From Anisakis pegreffii (lineage: Eukaryota; Nematoda; Chromadorea; Rhabditida; Anisakidae), in assembly GCA_035041965.1 (NCBI GenBank), contig JAPYMA010000475.1, positions 1-64,000 of the forward strand: a stretch of DNA of 64,000 bases, in the 5' to 3' direction. The notes under the pieces were generated by a model. The model saw only the letters and a program-made list of their open reading frames with translations, made no database searches and was not told the origin of the DNA. The position numbers were made by a program, and so were the translations under genes. Shown one piece after another: positions 41,559 through 56,000 of this stretch (within the stretch, counting starts at the first letter, position 1; the number at the start of each line of letters is the position of its first letter).

Positions 41559-44500
41559 GAAGCTGAATGGGTGCTAAATACCTATAAAAGAGATTGATGA
41601 ATAGTAGGTGGTTGAATTGGTATACTAACATGCGACAAAGTGTCCTCGATCTACGGCTAATAGTCGACATTTACAGGGTGTGTGTAATGTGTAATCCTCT
41701 TGAGCAGTAGTGGAATTTAGTTTCGTTTGGATTTTTTTAGTGATTTTAATACATGAATAGTAATGATAATCAAATTTTCATTTCATGTCTATCGTAAATG
41801 CAATGGCATCCACAAACTCTAGATTTCAAGACTTTTGCATAATTTTTGAGAGTGAAATTGAAAAGCTGAAGGCGAATGTGATGAATCGTTTTATTCATTA
41901 TATATTCGCATACATGATATGTTTTTGTCAGTGCTCTTGCTATCAATATGATTGCTACCGTGTACTCGTAATGTGATCCATTCAATATATTGTTCTTCAT
42001 GCGTTGATCATTCAGTCAAATCACTTATTAATGTATGTTTGGCTCAATTTTTGCAGCACAACACACAGTGTCTTTGATAATCTTTCAGCGGCATTTTCTA
42101 CAATGTTGCAGCTTTGGAACCGTTCATTCAACACCCATAACGTTTTCTCTTCTTGTATTGTTTTTCCAAGCATTCCTATGCCAAAAACCCAAACCTCCTT
42201 GCTTTTGAGTTTTTGCGACGAGTCAGTTTTAAATCTGCAAACTTTCTCATTGTATATGAAATGAGATTTGGATTTTCTTATTTCTATCGAGATTTTTTTT
42301 TCTTATCTTCCAAAGGATCTTTGCCATTCATTATTCCCCACATTTTACAAACCACTGTAAAATGCGTTGTCTTTCCATGTGCAGTGCTAAAATTGTGAAT
42401 TTATTGGTACATAATTTGAACGATCTTCAGAAATTCATTTACTTGTCATATTTGATTCGGAACAGAATTTATTGTGATTGAGGAAAGTTGATGAAGGTGA
42501 GTACAATTTGTTTATATTATCCAACCAAAGCATCTTCGGCTAATAATTAGCACAACAGTCATTGTAATAATCATTATCTCCATACCATCGTTACGTAAGT
42601 TTGTCAGTTAATTGTTCAATTTTGAGGTGTTTTCTTCAGCTATACAATAATTTTTCACTTACATTTCTTTCGAATTCTTGAAGTGTTCTTATCACCATGC
42701 TCTTAATCATTCAAAAATAATAACTGCTAAATTTTTGCACGTTTGATCACGATAATATGATTGATATTTCTCCAATATTTCAATCAGTTTGCCGTCATTT
42801 TGTGTTCAATGAAAGCTGATCAAAATCAACCAGCAAAAGAGCCCGATTTATGATCTAGGAATGAGAGAATGCAGTCATTTTGGAACACTTCAATTTGCAT
42901 TTTTAATAGTGCGTTAAACGGTAATATGTTGTGAATGCGGTTTTTCAAATTGCGGGTTCATGATTCGTCATTATTTTACTTTTGTATCTTAAGTGATATA
43001 CATTGACGTACATTTTTTCTAAATCCATCGTTTCGCTGATTTTTACGGAATGCGTTCAGCGTTTTATTCATGAAATTTTTTTTCTTCACTTGTATGCATT
43101 TATGTTTTTGTTCTTGTGTGCATCGTTATATCTGATCAAATATACGTATATTGAATATTCCACGCTTATGTTGCATTATTTTTATTACGAAGACATCACA
43201 TTTCAGTACCTTCAAATTGGCAACGTACCAGTTGTGCGTCTTATTAATCAGTCTTTCGGAAGAAGACTGACTTTTGTTCATGCGATGATTATGAGTGTTC
43301 CCATTTCGACAAAGTATCATCCACATATTAACTTCATACATGTGGGAGACTTCATTTTCAGTCAATTCAAGAATTATGAAGTAGAAGGACCTTTTTTGTT
43401 TCACAGAGCAATTTATTCGTGAGGTTAATTTGCTGATTTTGAAATGTTTTCTTGAATTGATTGGGACGCATTTATTTAATAGTTTCGTGATGTGGAATTG
43501 GAGTTTGTTTATGAGTTAATTAATGAATACGGTATTGAAACATCGTATTCGATCGGGACAAATAGTAAATTTCGCATTTTTTTGTAGTATATTTTGATTT
43601 ATTGAATTTCATGGACGTCAAAGTTGATAGATTACAAATCGGTTGACTTCGTTTTCTAGAAATTGAGCGTGGCATTCATTCATTCACTGTTTGCTTTTGA
43701 AGCATTACCTTTGATTGGACTTTGAAGCATTGATTCAAGAGGTTCAAATGGCTTTCGATCGTACTTATAGAAGTGCGACAGAAGATTCATTGTTTAAAAA
43801 ATTGAGTGAGCGGGGATATCTGATAAAATGGTGGTCTTCAAGGAAGTCTGGCATCGTTCTTTTATTTTCTTCACCGACGTACTCAACTTAATCCACTCCA
43901 TGAATGTGCTCAGAGTTGATTCAGTGCAGGATAAGGATTACGAGTATCATGCCTGTTAAGGTCGTTGCTTATAAAGCTAGAGTAGCATCTCGAAACGAAT
44001 TGTCGTCTCACGGTATGTGCTTGGCTTCTTTCCAGTGACGAATTATTCTTTTCTGCACAACGGCAGATCGTTGAAGCAATTTTATGTCTTGAAGAATTAA
44101 CCGCCAAACCAGTTTATCCGCCCTTGACCTTCAGTGCTGTCCAAAAATATGCTCAACCGAAATTGCAAAATTATCGCTCGTTTCATCAGCGAAATTTTAT
44201 GCTTGTTTATAACTGATAAATAATGGAGTGAGCAATGCAGTTTAAATGACATATATTTGGAATTAAATTCAAGAAACTCAGCAAGAGTCATTTAAACACA
44301 TCAGTGCTGAAGTGGGTACGAAATTATTTGACCAGTTATCCCTTACCAGTTGGTGTTTATAGAAGTAACTTATAAGTTAGTTGCTCAATAATTAATGTTC
44401 ATGGATATGACTGTATCGTTTTTTTTTTCATGTTTTTAAATTAGGCTATAGATGTTTAACAGGATATTCAGCAGTTGTTATCAAACGATGATTTTAACTA

Positions 44501-45522
44501 TTACTTTTTTAAAATCATGCACTCAGTTGCTTCTGATTTTCAATCGGAACTGTTCTACTGAAATACAGATCGAACAATACGGTTCCACTTTATTATGTAG
44601 GAATATCGCTGAACAGGAGGTGCCTCTTTGCATTGGAAACCTGTAAAACAGATTAGTGATCGAGTATAGGAGAAATCTCAAGTCTGCTTCTATAATAATG
44701 AATATATTAATAAAAGGGCTATTGATAACTAGGCTTGAGATTTTAAAAGATTGTCGCAAGATTTGGGAACATCACCGATAGTTTCGATATTTTTCATTTA
44801 TAGGAGCTTCAGTTCAGTAAAAACCGACTTTGAAACTAAGTTTGACATATATGCATTGGTTATTAGATGACTAATGTAAATGTTCTATGAAGGATTAATT
44901 CAGTTGTGACTGTTTTTTAAAGTTACTGATTAGCGGCAGAATGAAGCGTAAAACAGTGTTTATGTAAGGCACTCCATCAAACTGAAACGGTAACAGATCA
45001 CGATTACATGCACAATTTTCACTGAAAAAAGATTCTATGCCACCTCATTGTTAGCGCCAACTAGCAGTGAACGACGTGTGTGTTACGAATGCATAATTTC
45101 TCTTATTGCTGTCGTAGTTGAGCGGTAAAACAATGTCGACCAGGAATTATGCGTTTCGAGGTTGTTGTAATTAGTTCAAATGCTTTATGTTGTTATTCTA
45201 ATCTGTTATGGCGGTACACATATATAGCGGAAAATGATGATCTTATGTATTGTTACCGAACCTTCACATTCTCATCTTATACAAGATATCGTTTTTTGTC
45301 AATAAAAATTTGCACTGTTATAATAATTTAGTTGTGATGTGGTAGATAATAGGCTCGTTGTAAGCAGCTGTTGTGATACATGGTACAGTTGTTATGTGAT
45401 TAGAACGGTATTCAAAGTCCACCCATTCTTGATGGAATTTCAATTCCAGTGGAATTCCAACTTGATCTGTCTTATCGTACTGTAACTCATGAAACTGTCT
45501 ATTTATCTATTTATTTAACCAG
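41559..45522. other. Intergenic interval without a supportable gene
   Basis: AT-rich DNA after the TULP4-like gene. The longest open frame (43003-43422, + strand) is 139 codons, unusually long for such DNA, but it is hydrophobic and aromatic-rich, matches no family I recognise and has no clear splice sites. I list it as a question, not a gene. Confidence 0.55.
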
Positions 45523-45878
45523 CAAATCCAGCTCATTACAAGTTTATGTCTCTCTGTTATCATCAATATCACTAATATCACATTCTTCCTTCTCTGGTAT
45601 TCTTCTTTCCGCGCAGCTAACGGTACTGACGATGGGGATCATCTGTTTTCATGAAATTCTAACTTGGATTGTTCATTTGGCGAGCACAGAGGTTTTGGGG
45701 CACTCTTCCATATTGCCCAATGATTTCTAGGGAGAGGGACTCAAAAGGAGCCCGAAAGTACATTCCGATTGATCGATTGAACATTCGTCCAACAGATGTT
45801 CAAAGTAGCTCTTTAGAACAATTCCTCCTTGCATACGTAGTAAATCAGTAATCTTTTGGTATTAATAACAAACAATTG
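45523..45878 (+). pseudogene. Partial copy of the smg-5 3' end (dispersed repeat, copy 2)
   Basis: This is similar to 5503-5837. It contains the end of the penultimate smg-5 exon without its GT donor (ACAAGTTTATG in place of ACAGGTTTATG), the last intron, the last exon with its in-frame SILPNDF-stop and the 3' flank. Bases 45708-45793 are identical to the smg-5 copy. No upstream smg-5 exons lie nearby, so this fragment cannot make SMG5. It could equally be a repeat-family member that is not derived from smg-5. Confidence 0.6.
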
Positions 45879-45979
45879 AAAACTATCCATATCCACCGTC
45901 AAATCCTAAACCTATTAAATGTATAATTTTTTATTTGTAACATTGTATCATGGCCCTAACCAAATAGTATTATTGTGGG

Positions 45980-46289
45980 CAGTGGCGTATGCAAGCAGGA
46001 ATAGTGCAATATGAAGCACTTTCGGCTACGAAAAATCGCTGGAAAAATGACAAATTTGTCGATACGGAAGAAGTCGAACGTTTCTTCAGCGTTAAGACTT
46101 TATATTTCCCATTCATTCATGTCCGTTCGATACGTGGATAGAACAAAGGTGTTATTTTTTCAACGCATTTAAATTTGGCTCACGCAGTTATTCGTGTAAC
46201 GCTGTATTATCTCCGAAATAAATGAAATTGCAATTAAAAGGCCGCCCGCTGCAAAAGAAAACAGTGAGTCAAGGGCCTCCCAGCCACTG
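45980..46289 (+). mobile_element. MITE-like element with CAGTGGC ends
   Basis: The left end CAGTGGCGTATGCAAGC and the right end GGGCCTCCCAGCCACTG (reverse complement CAGTGGCTGGGAGGCCC) form short terminal inverted repeats. CAGTGGCGTA-type starts are typical of several animal cut-and-paste families. The 310-bp interior has no coding frame. No target-site duplication is clear, so the call is tentative. Confidence 0.4.
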
Positions 46290-47001
46290 CAAAAAAGTCT
46301 TGCGTACCCCACTGATTGCGATGAGAAGAAGCGAAGGGATCGTTTGTAATTGTGTGGCAAAATGCTCTAGCACTTTTTTAAAACTATGTCCAATAGGGTT
46401 TTTCTCGTTTTTTTTTTCTCATTTATTCAAATTAATGACATGAAAAGTTCTTTTCGAGGTTCCCGTACGAAAAATTTTGGTTATTGATGCACAGCGAAAT
46501 TTTTAACTTTATTATTAATCGTGCTCTAGTGTTTTGGTAATAGAATGTACTTCTTAAATTACCATTCAATATGCTGTCAACAAACACAGGTCCACAACTA
46601 AGCTTGACTTTTAGGGATGGCAAACTCTCGTAGTGAAGATTGTTACCTCATACAGGAGGTAACTTTTTTTTTCCGTTCGCAAGTAACGTTATCCATCTTT
46701 TTGGGTAAAAAATATTCTCACAGTGAGGAGATTTCCCGCTTCCATATGTAAAAAAAGCGTAGTAACATTGTAAAAATTTTATTGCGAAATATACAGCAGA
46801 AATATTGTGGCTTATGTCCTTATTACCATCAACGAATTATCTTTACGGCTACGGATTCTGTTCGACGGCCAACAGGACACGACTGAGAAAGTTTGGATTG
46901 TTGATATCAATTAGTTGTACTGTCTGCTGTAAAATGTTTGTGCGCTATGATTATAGCTTTGTTGTGTGCCCCACGATTATCCTCTGCCATAACCACTGCG
47001 T

Positions 47002-47011
47002 CAACTTTCAG
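47002..47011 (+). promoter_or_regulatory. Candidate trans-splice or 5' UTR acceptor of hsr-9
   Basis: CAACTTTCAG ends at 47011, 18 bases before the ATG at 47030. It could receive a spliced leader or join a non-coding upstream exon. Confidence 0.4.
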
Positions 47012-47029
47012 GAGACTGGCTCAGATATC

Positions 47030-50000
47030 ATGTCTGAAACCGTTAAGCAGCAAGGTATGCTTTATCGTAACCGTAATCTTATTCATCCTTTGTATCAAGT
47101 AACACGACATCTAATTCATTTGTTTTGAGTGGTTTGACTGAAGCTTGAATTATTCCACAGATCATTATCAAAAATAAGTTATTTGGTGGTGTTGAACGAG
47201 AATGTTTCGTGATAAGTTAGCATAATTTATGAATTGTATTTTAATGTTTTTACTTTTGTGAAACAATATTTTTGATTTTCCACCGATACATGGAGAGGAT
47301 AGGTGAACTTCTCTGAAATAATCTTTTTTGAAGATTATTACGAATAAAAGTGTCTGCTTTTCAGGATCTGAAACGAACGGGTCGTGTCATGAATCATTGC
47401 CTAAAGAGTAGTTTTTACAAGTTGTTCGAGTTTTCTAAACTGTTTAATAAAAAGTTCCATTGCTAATCATTCATTATCGGAAATAATTTCACCAGTTCTG
47501 AAATAAGATATTTTAGCCTAGCAGTCAGAGAATCGTTGATAATTCGAATTTTTGATAATCATCTAGGCCAGTGTACGCGAATATATTGAACTTGAAATTC
47601 ATGAATTTTCGATACAAGTTTCATTCACTGCTCGTGTTATGATCGCTGAGAGTATCATGCAGCTTTGTACAATTTCATTCAAATAATGTACTGTGTTCTA
47701 AGCGTGGGGCAAGAAGATCCACAGGCAACCACTGATATTATGCAAGTGATGCGTAAAGGAGTTTTTGGGAAAAGTATCAGCTATCTGCAGGTTAGTGAGC
47801 ATGTTAAATTTATTTACCTTTGAATGAAAGCAGCGAGCGTGAAATAATTTTTAAAATTACTGAATCAAGGAATGAGAGGCAAAAGTGCAATAAAAGCTGT
47901 CGGATGAGTTAGCACGCTCGAACTGCTCAGAGTTGAAGGTAATAATGAATCGAGTATAAGCATTCCGAATAATGTTAATGAATTTATCTTATTATTAATA
48001 TGCAACTGATGTTTATAATGCCAACACTTATATTGAATACGTATTATAATCATCCTTCAACAATTGTAAGTATTCTTTTGTAATATTTTAATGGTTACGT
48101 TTTAGACAACTAGTCATGAAGATGATGAAAATGGCAAGAAAGACGTAACAACAGGTAATAAGTTTATTGTTTTCTCTTGAACATCATTAACTACACGGAA
48201 TTTTTCATTCACATTCTCTTAAAAATCATGCCGTAGATCGAGTAACCATCTTGTAGCTTGTATTAGATGAAAAATTTTTAAAATCTATTCAATGGTTTAA
48301 GCAGCGGTTATTCTTATGCCTGATGTTGTACTCGTCCATATCCAGCGATTTTTTCTTCGTGAAATATTGTTGTTTTAGAACTGAAGGAAGGTGAAGAAAA
48401 ATCAGGAAATCATGCCGAGCAGTTGGCGGAGAATCCAACAACTGCTGAAAGTGTTACACAACCAACTGAAGAGGTTGAACACGATCCGTCATCCGTAATG
48501 AAAACTTCAGACGAAGTTGAAGTTATTCAAGAAGAGAACATTAAACAGAACGCGGTGATTTATTATAATTAGTAAAACACTTTTGTTTATCTTGTTTGGT
48601 GCTTTTGATATCATTGTCGTAGAAGATTGAAATACTCGTGATATATGTGGTAAGGTTTGCAAATGCATTCGTAAGTGGACGTTTATTGTTGTTTTTATTG
48701 AAGGATGAATGCAGTACACAAAACGAAACAGACGACAAAGAGAAAAAAGAAGTGAAAGAGGATAATGATGATACAAAAATTTCTGAACAAAGTAATAACT
48801 CGTCGACAAGTCAGCAATCAAGTGCAGATGAAGAAAAAGCCACGAGAGATGATGCTGATTCGCAATCGTAAGGCTGAGTTTATTGTTTCATTGCTAAAAC
48901 GTCTTCCATTCAGTTGAATGGGAAGGTTATCATTCAAATGTGTAGAATGGTCGTAATGAAGAACGTTTAAGAGTAATCAAATTCATATTTAATCTTGCCG
49001 TCTCCACCGAAAAATGTCTAAACACTGCAGTTTTGTTATCATGTTTATGGTGATGTACTGTTACAGTTTTCAGTGTGAATTGCGTTGTGAATGAACTGCA
49101 TCCAGATTTTCTCTTCTTTTAGCAAGAATGTTGACATTTCGGGTGCAGAGGTCATATCTTCACTTGAAACATCAGAAGTGGGCACAAAAGCGACATCACA
49201 ACAACTTACTGCCAGTAAAGATAATAACGAAGGGGAAAAGAGTGAAACAGAAGAAGTGCTTCAGGAAAAGCATACTGTTTGTGATAATGAAGCTGAAGGA
49301 AATACCGATGACCAGCATGATACATCGTCAGACAAAGCGGTTTGCTTATCTTCAGAAAATTATTTTCTCGTCTGTTCTCATGAAATTGATCTGAAAAGAG
49401 TCCTTGTCGGTCCTCTGAATCTGAGTTCGTGCTTTTTTCTAGCATTCCAGTCAGGAATGATCAGAAGTTGTGCTATAGGAAGAAATAAAGCCAACTTTTT
49501 ACAATCAGTCGAATTAGCGATCATATGAAATGTAAAAAATTGCATGAAGTTTTAAAAACGGCTTGAAGCTTTTTCAAAACATGAATTTACATTATTAGTG
49601 ATCCGGTTCCCATCACTAGAACGTAAGTCATAATTTTCCAAGTTTCATTTCTCAAATCCTGTTCGCTTATTGATTGAGTTCGTCATATTCTGAATCTTTC
49701 ATTATTTTCTCAACAAACACATTGAAATATTCGCTACCGAATAAATACATTGAAGAGTACACATGTAATTGATTGCATAAGTTTAACCTGCATTCCACAG
49801 ATAAGACAATAGTAAATTGTTTGACGTTTGGAAAGTATTGTTATTATCTAAGGTGGATGATGTGGGCGAGCTAGCTGCACAAGACCATCAAGATGAGCAG
49901 TCGGCAGAAAGAACTGACGAAGAACCGATTCCTGATTCTAACGATGATCATAAAATTGATCAGTCCAAACTTTCGGTGAGGGCAATTTCTATTTCCTTTA

Positions 50001-53000
50001 ACTTAGATGTATACTTTTAATCTCGGAATTCCAGCACGACAAAATCATTGAGCATCCAAAATTTAGTTGTTTGCTTCTCATGTGTGAAAGTTTTCAATAT
50101 GTGGAATAGGAATGATTAATGAATTGAAACGATTAAGATCCAATCAAATGAGCAAAGTACAGCTGATGGTGAAGTGAAAGAGAGTGTGGAAAAAGAGCAG
50201 GATGTTAGCGAGACCGGTGGTGATAATGACGAAAAAGCGGCACTCGAACGTCGTCGAAGTCTCCGACCGCACAAGCAGATTTCGTACTCGGATACGAGGT
50301 ACGCGATTGAATGGATCAATGTTTATAACGTTTTAGAAACTGAAACGTGAAGTGAAATAATAGATGGTCCGCTAGCAGCATCATTTAACAATCGCTTTTA
50401 TTCTTATTGTCACATAAAGCGAATATCTCTGTGTCACATAAAGTGAACGTTGCACAAAAAATGCACTGTCACTTCGAAAGTTATATAACCAACCGAAATT
50501 CGTTGAGGATACCAAATTTCGAAACCTTATAAAATTGTTTCGATCGTGTTTTGACCCAAGATTTTAAAATTCAGTTGGAATATCAACTTTCGAAAATCTA
50601 AAAAACAAATTCGGTAGGATTCTGACCGAACACAAATTTCGGTTAATTACCATCACCTCTATGTTTTCCATTTTAAGGTTTGCTCGAATACACAATTTTA
50701 AGTCACTTTTGACTGTTTCCACATTCAAAATAGTCTCTTGAAGGTGATTGCAAATGCCGATATTAAACAATAGAAAATAGATCATTCGAGTATTTCGCTT
50801 GCTTTCAGACCGGTCTCTGCTAGTGATAGCAAAACAGCGAAACGAGATGCGAAAAAGACAACCGAATCAAAGGTACATATTTCGTTTTTTTTCGCTTTAA
50901 AAACAACAATTTGTTCCCCCTCTTCAATTTGGTCAGTTGAACACAACTGTTCCGATTTCGTTTTCAATTGCGTTGTTATTTTATTTTGAATCATGCCACG
51001 CATCAATAAACTGAAACTTCTTATAGAATTCACATCGTACAGAAAATATCAGATGATATAATTAGAATTCTATTTTCAAGCACAGCTTCGATTGTTAGTT
51101 GAAATTGATCATATCTTTTGAACTTTTTAATGCTGATGTGTTAAATTCGCTTCACTATTCTAATCTGCTTCAGACGACAACCAACGACAATACACCAACT
51201 GTGAAAAAATCTGAAACCACTCTTCCACAAAGTCGTCGATCTGCAAAGGAAAAAGGTATATTAGTGGTCATGGTCTTTTTCGTGTCGCATTTGTTGTAAA
51301 GTTTTACGTCGTGTTTGTATTTAGGTGTGCTGTTCATTCAAGATGTTTCTTTCATGAATTTTGCAGAGAGTGAAAGTACAAGCGCAGAGAGTGCTGCAAC
51401 AACACCAAAACGTCGTCCACAATCAAAAGCAGCTTCATCAACGAGAAGGAGCACTCCTGCATCAATCACCGAAGCAAGCCAAACACGACGTAAGCCAACC
51501 AGCGCCCAGCCGAAGGGCCATTCTTTTCCAGATGATGATCCGTTCAGTCTGGAAAACAATATCGACAATCATCCTCAACCGCTACGAAATATACAAGTAT
51601 CACAACTGACTGTTCATCTATGATAAATCTAAATAATTAGCAGTACTCTTCTCAGAGTTTACATTTCTCTTTCATTTGGTTATTATAATTGTTGTTGGTG
51701 TTGAATTGGTGATTATTCGCATCACTTATATAAATGATTGCGCACGGGCATCAGCAAATCTTAAGTAATGAGGCAATACTATTTTTAAGATGGAACGTCA
51801 GTCTTTTGGGAATATAAAATTTACGAAAGCATCGAATACACCTGACACATCACTGTAAGTTATTTTCATGAATGGAGCTTTTTTTTTGTTCTCCTCATAA
51901 TAGGGTGAATTCCGCGAATTGGTATACGATTCGATAACAATATTGCACAATAAGTGAAGTTTTAGAGAAGCATGATTAGTTATTTGATTTTAGTTGAACA
52001 TTCATTTAATGTATACATATTCATTGTTTGTTAGTGATTGTAAATAATAATTGACATATTTATGTTTCTTAAGGAATCGTTATGAAAAAACGGAACAGAC
52101 TGCCAGTGAACGTCGTTCGAATCTGCCTGATTTGGTTACACCATTAAAGGCGTGTTGTTACGATTATTTGTTAAAATTACATATCACGTGTTTCTTTATC
52201 ATTGAAATGAACTGCTTCAGATTCAGTGCCGTGAAAACCGATGGTAATTTCAAGTTTTGAGCTGATGACAATGAAAATTAGCATATTCTTTTGTCGCACA
52301 CACGTAACTTCCTTTAGTGGGAAGTTTGTTCATTTTGAAGTCATTGGGCGAAGATGTTGAACAACAAACTAAGGAGTATTGTTTTTGAGGGAATCTTTCG
52401 AAAGTAGCAAAAAATATATGAAACGATAAATGATGAAGTTTAAGCAGAGTTATTCATTCGTGATTATTCACTGAAAAACCAAATAATCGTATTGTTTAGT
52501 GTTTTTATAATGAATGTTGTTTTAGCATGGTGTTGTGCACAAGTCACTGTCTGAATTGAGTACAATTCGCCGCACTCCTGTCTCACGTAAATTAAAGTTA
52601 GTGTGTTTCAATGGTAGTAAATCATTTTTTCTTTTATTTATCAATGGTAATTCTGTCTGCTTACTTTCGAATTTTGAAAAGAATTTTTGAGTATTGCAAC
52701 ACTGCTTTAGGAATTTATCCTTACGTGTTAAGTGGTGAAGTTTTTTTGCAGGAAAATCGGATCTATCAGTGAAGATATTAACACCAATGAAGAAGCAGCG
52801 AATAGCAACGTTGATGATGAGCCGATGGATGTTAATGTTGGAAATGAACCGGTAAATGGAGAACATCGAAGTGTATGTTCAAAAGCTATCTTTTTGACAT
52901 AGCATTTGGCACTTGTTGAAGACTTCTCTTACAAACGCTCTTGTTTTGCTGACCGTTTTAACTAATTCGATTTGACTTTCACTTATTGATATTCTCTTAT

Positions 53001-56000
53001 TAATTCTTTTCAAATGTGTTGAACTCACTTCAAAGGATTTGCCATTGAAACGAATAGATTGTTTGGGTTTTTGCTGACAAATATTAATCATAATCATAAT
53101 GAATGCACAGAACATAAGAGTTATCAATTTTCAGTAACTAATTAATAATTGAAATCAGTTATAGTGTACAATAATAAAACACGGCTTTTAAAGTGGATCT
53201 CATTTGCAGGCATCAACTACCGCCACGCCTAAGAGTCATGCCAAAAAAACTCGCGTCACCAAAGCGGAAAGTGCGCCAGCCATGCCGAACACTAAGAAAC
53301 GGAGAATGTTAGCTATGTTTTGAACAACATTTTTGTTATATGCTCATGATGAATTCTGTTGATGCGGGACGTAGAGCGGAAGGGAAATTGACGATAAACA
53401 AAGAGAATAGTCATTTGGTCGTTTGTTACATTTTTGAATGATGGTAAGATGTGCGTCGAATCAGGAAGCGAATTGCGCGGAATTTTGTTACGAAGTAATT
53501 TGTGAAAGCAATCTTTTGTGTCAGTAGCTGAGGGAAGAGCAAATTTAGAGAACAAACGTCGACTGAAGTGGTACCCAAGAAAGCGCATACGAAGCCATTG
53601 CCAGTGTTGGACATTGATGAGCAGTTCGCGGTTGATCATCGTGAAAATGAGCATACACCTTACGAAATTGGTGCTCGTGTCTATGCACTCTGGGGTCGTG
53701 AGTACTACGCTGCTAAAGTTTCTGCGTTGGTTTCCGTTTGTATTCAGTTTTGCTTTGTGATTGTTTAAAGTATTATATTGAAAATGTGCTTTAGAAGTTG
53801 ATGTCGTGATGCTAATGAATATATCTCAAAAATTCATAAATATAATCAGTTTTTTTGCATCAAAACAAATATCGCATCTTGTAAGATGAATGTACGTTAT
53901 AGCAATTGAATTATGGTAAATTCACATAGATGTTTGAAAATATGTTGTTGCATGAACCAGCGCATCTGTTGTTAAACATTTATCGAGTGGATTCAGGGAG
54001 CGTGATTCGAGTGGAAGGTATGAGTTAATGTTCGTTGAGGACGAAGAAGTTCGTCGGTTGGTTGTAACCGGAATCATTCCTTTAACCGCTCTTATTACTG
54101 GCAAAAATGTATGTGCTTTACTTTATTCGTATTTAATGCTCTTCGGCAAACACACCGTTTTTGCTTTAATCGTCACTGCAATTTTGTGTTCGAATAGCCA
54201 TTGGCAGTTATGCTTGAAAGTGGATCATATAAAACACGAATTTGAAAGTTCCATGCTCATTTCTCGAAATTTTAGCGATAATGTCCTGTTTACTGAAAGT
54301 TTCTTCAGAAATTTGTATTATTGATGAAGCTTTACAGATTTGATGGATGATGAATGTATTTCATTGGATAATGAATAAGTTTTCAGTGTTTAACCACAAT
54401 TAAAAAGAACGATGAAGATGTAATTGAAGAAGTTGAAATAGTGAAATCACCGTCGAGCACAGATAAGCAGGAATGGATGGAAGCGTTACTTCAAGTAAAA
54501 AGCGTCGAGCATGGAAACGAATACAAGTGGGTATTAGATATGAGCATATGCATATGGTTTGAGTTGCTTGATGGATATGGTGAAGTTCATTAATTAGTAG
54601 AAATGATTATTTATCCGCTTAGCTTCTTTTTCATGTATTCCACAAATTACATCTATTATTGTAGCGTATCATGGGCAAAACTCTGGCTGAATTCGAGTCA
54701 GGCGAACGCCTTGGCGACAGCAAAGGTGAACACTGCATGTGATGTTATGGCAGGTATCGCATCTTTTATTTGCATTGTTGTCAATTTCAAGTACACCTTT
54801 GAAGGTCTCATTCGCACACTGATTAAACATTTGAATCGAAAGTGTTTCTTTTTACTTACTCAATCACAATGAGTCAATGATGTAAACAAATCCATTTCTC
54901 GCATTACTTTAATTCTTCTCAATGCCCCGAGAATGAACTCATATCATATTTGAGAATGAAATTGAGACTGCAACAAATTTTTTGTTAATTAATCAAGGTG
55001 GATTGAAATGTAAAGAATAAGAACTGAAATGGTATATATTTCAGTTATATTGATGCGTAATTTATATGTAATGTTATTATTGCCTTAAGATAATATCGAT
55101 ACCGCTGAATCTCGTCGAAGTCGTGCCAAGCGTCATACACATGCTCCAGAAGAGGCAGCAACGCCAGTTGCAGCTCGCTCACCGAAGAAATCAAAGAGTG
55201 GTAATTGATTGCTCTAAATTTGTGGTGTTTACCTGAGTGTGTTTACTAGTCAGTTGTTAGTCAAAGTTCGTCTCGTTGTTTGAAAATTAGAATGCCGTTT
55301 TAAATTTTCATATGAAACAGCATCTGAAATATTGAAATATTGTTGTTTGAAATGAACATTCATCTGATTCTAGATATTAATGAGGCTGAGTCATCACATT
55401 GGCTAAATCGTTCGATATTTCGTAAAATCAAGCTCATGAGTAAAACTTGTTTTGTTATATCGGCTGTTTTTTAGCCGTGCATTTCTTGCTCGTTTCTGTG
55501 GAGCAGGGTTTCTCAAAAAAGGGTACATGCGCCCCCGGGGGGTACATGATGACATGCCAAGGGTCCGAGAGAGGATGGGTGCGAGATAAGGTAGGGGGCA
55601 CGAGGACATCTTGATATTTACTAGGGAGTCCACGGAGCAAAAAAAGGTCGAGAGCCAGTGCTGTAGGGGATATGAGGGAATTTTCAAATGCATTTCGAAG
55701 CGATTGTTCATCGAAATTACAATACATTGTGTAAAGATTCATTATACTTTTTGTCTTGTTTCAGCAACCATTAAAGGAAAACGTACTGTAACAGAGAATG
55801 AGGACGTCAGTGAATCAACAGCAACAAATGCGAACTCATCAACACTGGAAGGTGTGATGCCTAATCATTTGTCACTCAACGTCCGAATCAGTTTTCTTCT
55901 CTAAACTTGAATTTTATGCCTAGTAACGTAGAAAAAAATTACTGCTCATAATATTCAAGTTTCAGGTGGTAATATTTTCTCTGGTATAGCGGTAGTGATA

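Noticed and set aside
45115..45170. Possible tRNA gene (TAGTTGAGCGG A-box-like, GTTTCGAGGTT B-box-like)
   Set aside because: The T-arm and acceptor stem do not pair, so no cloverleaf can be drawn.
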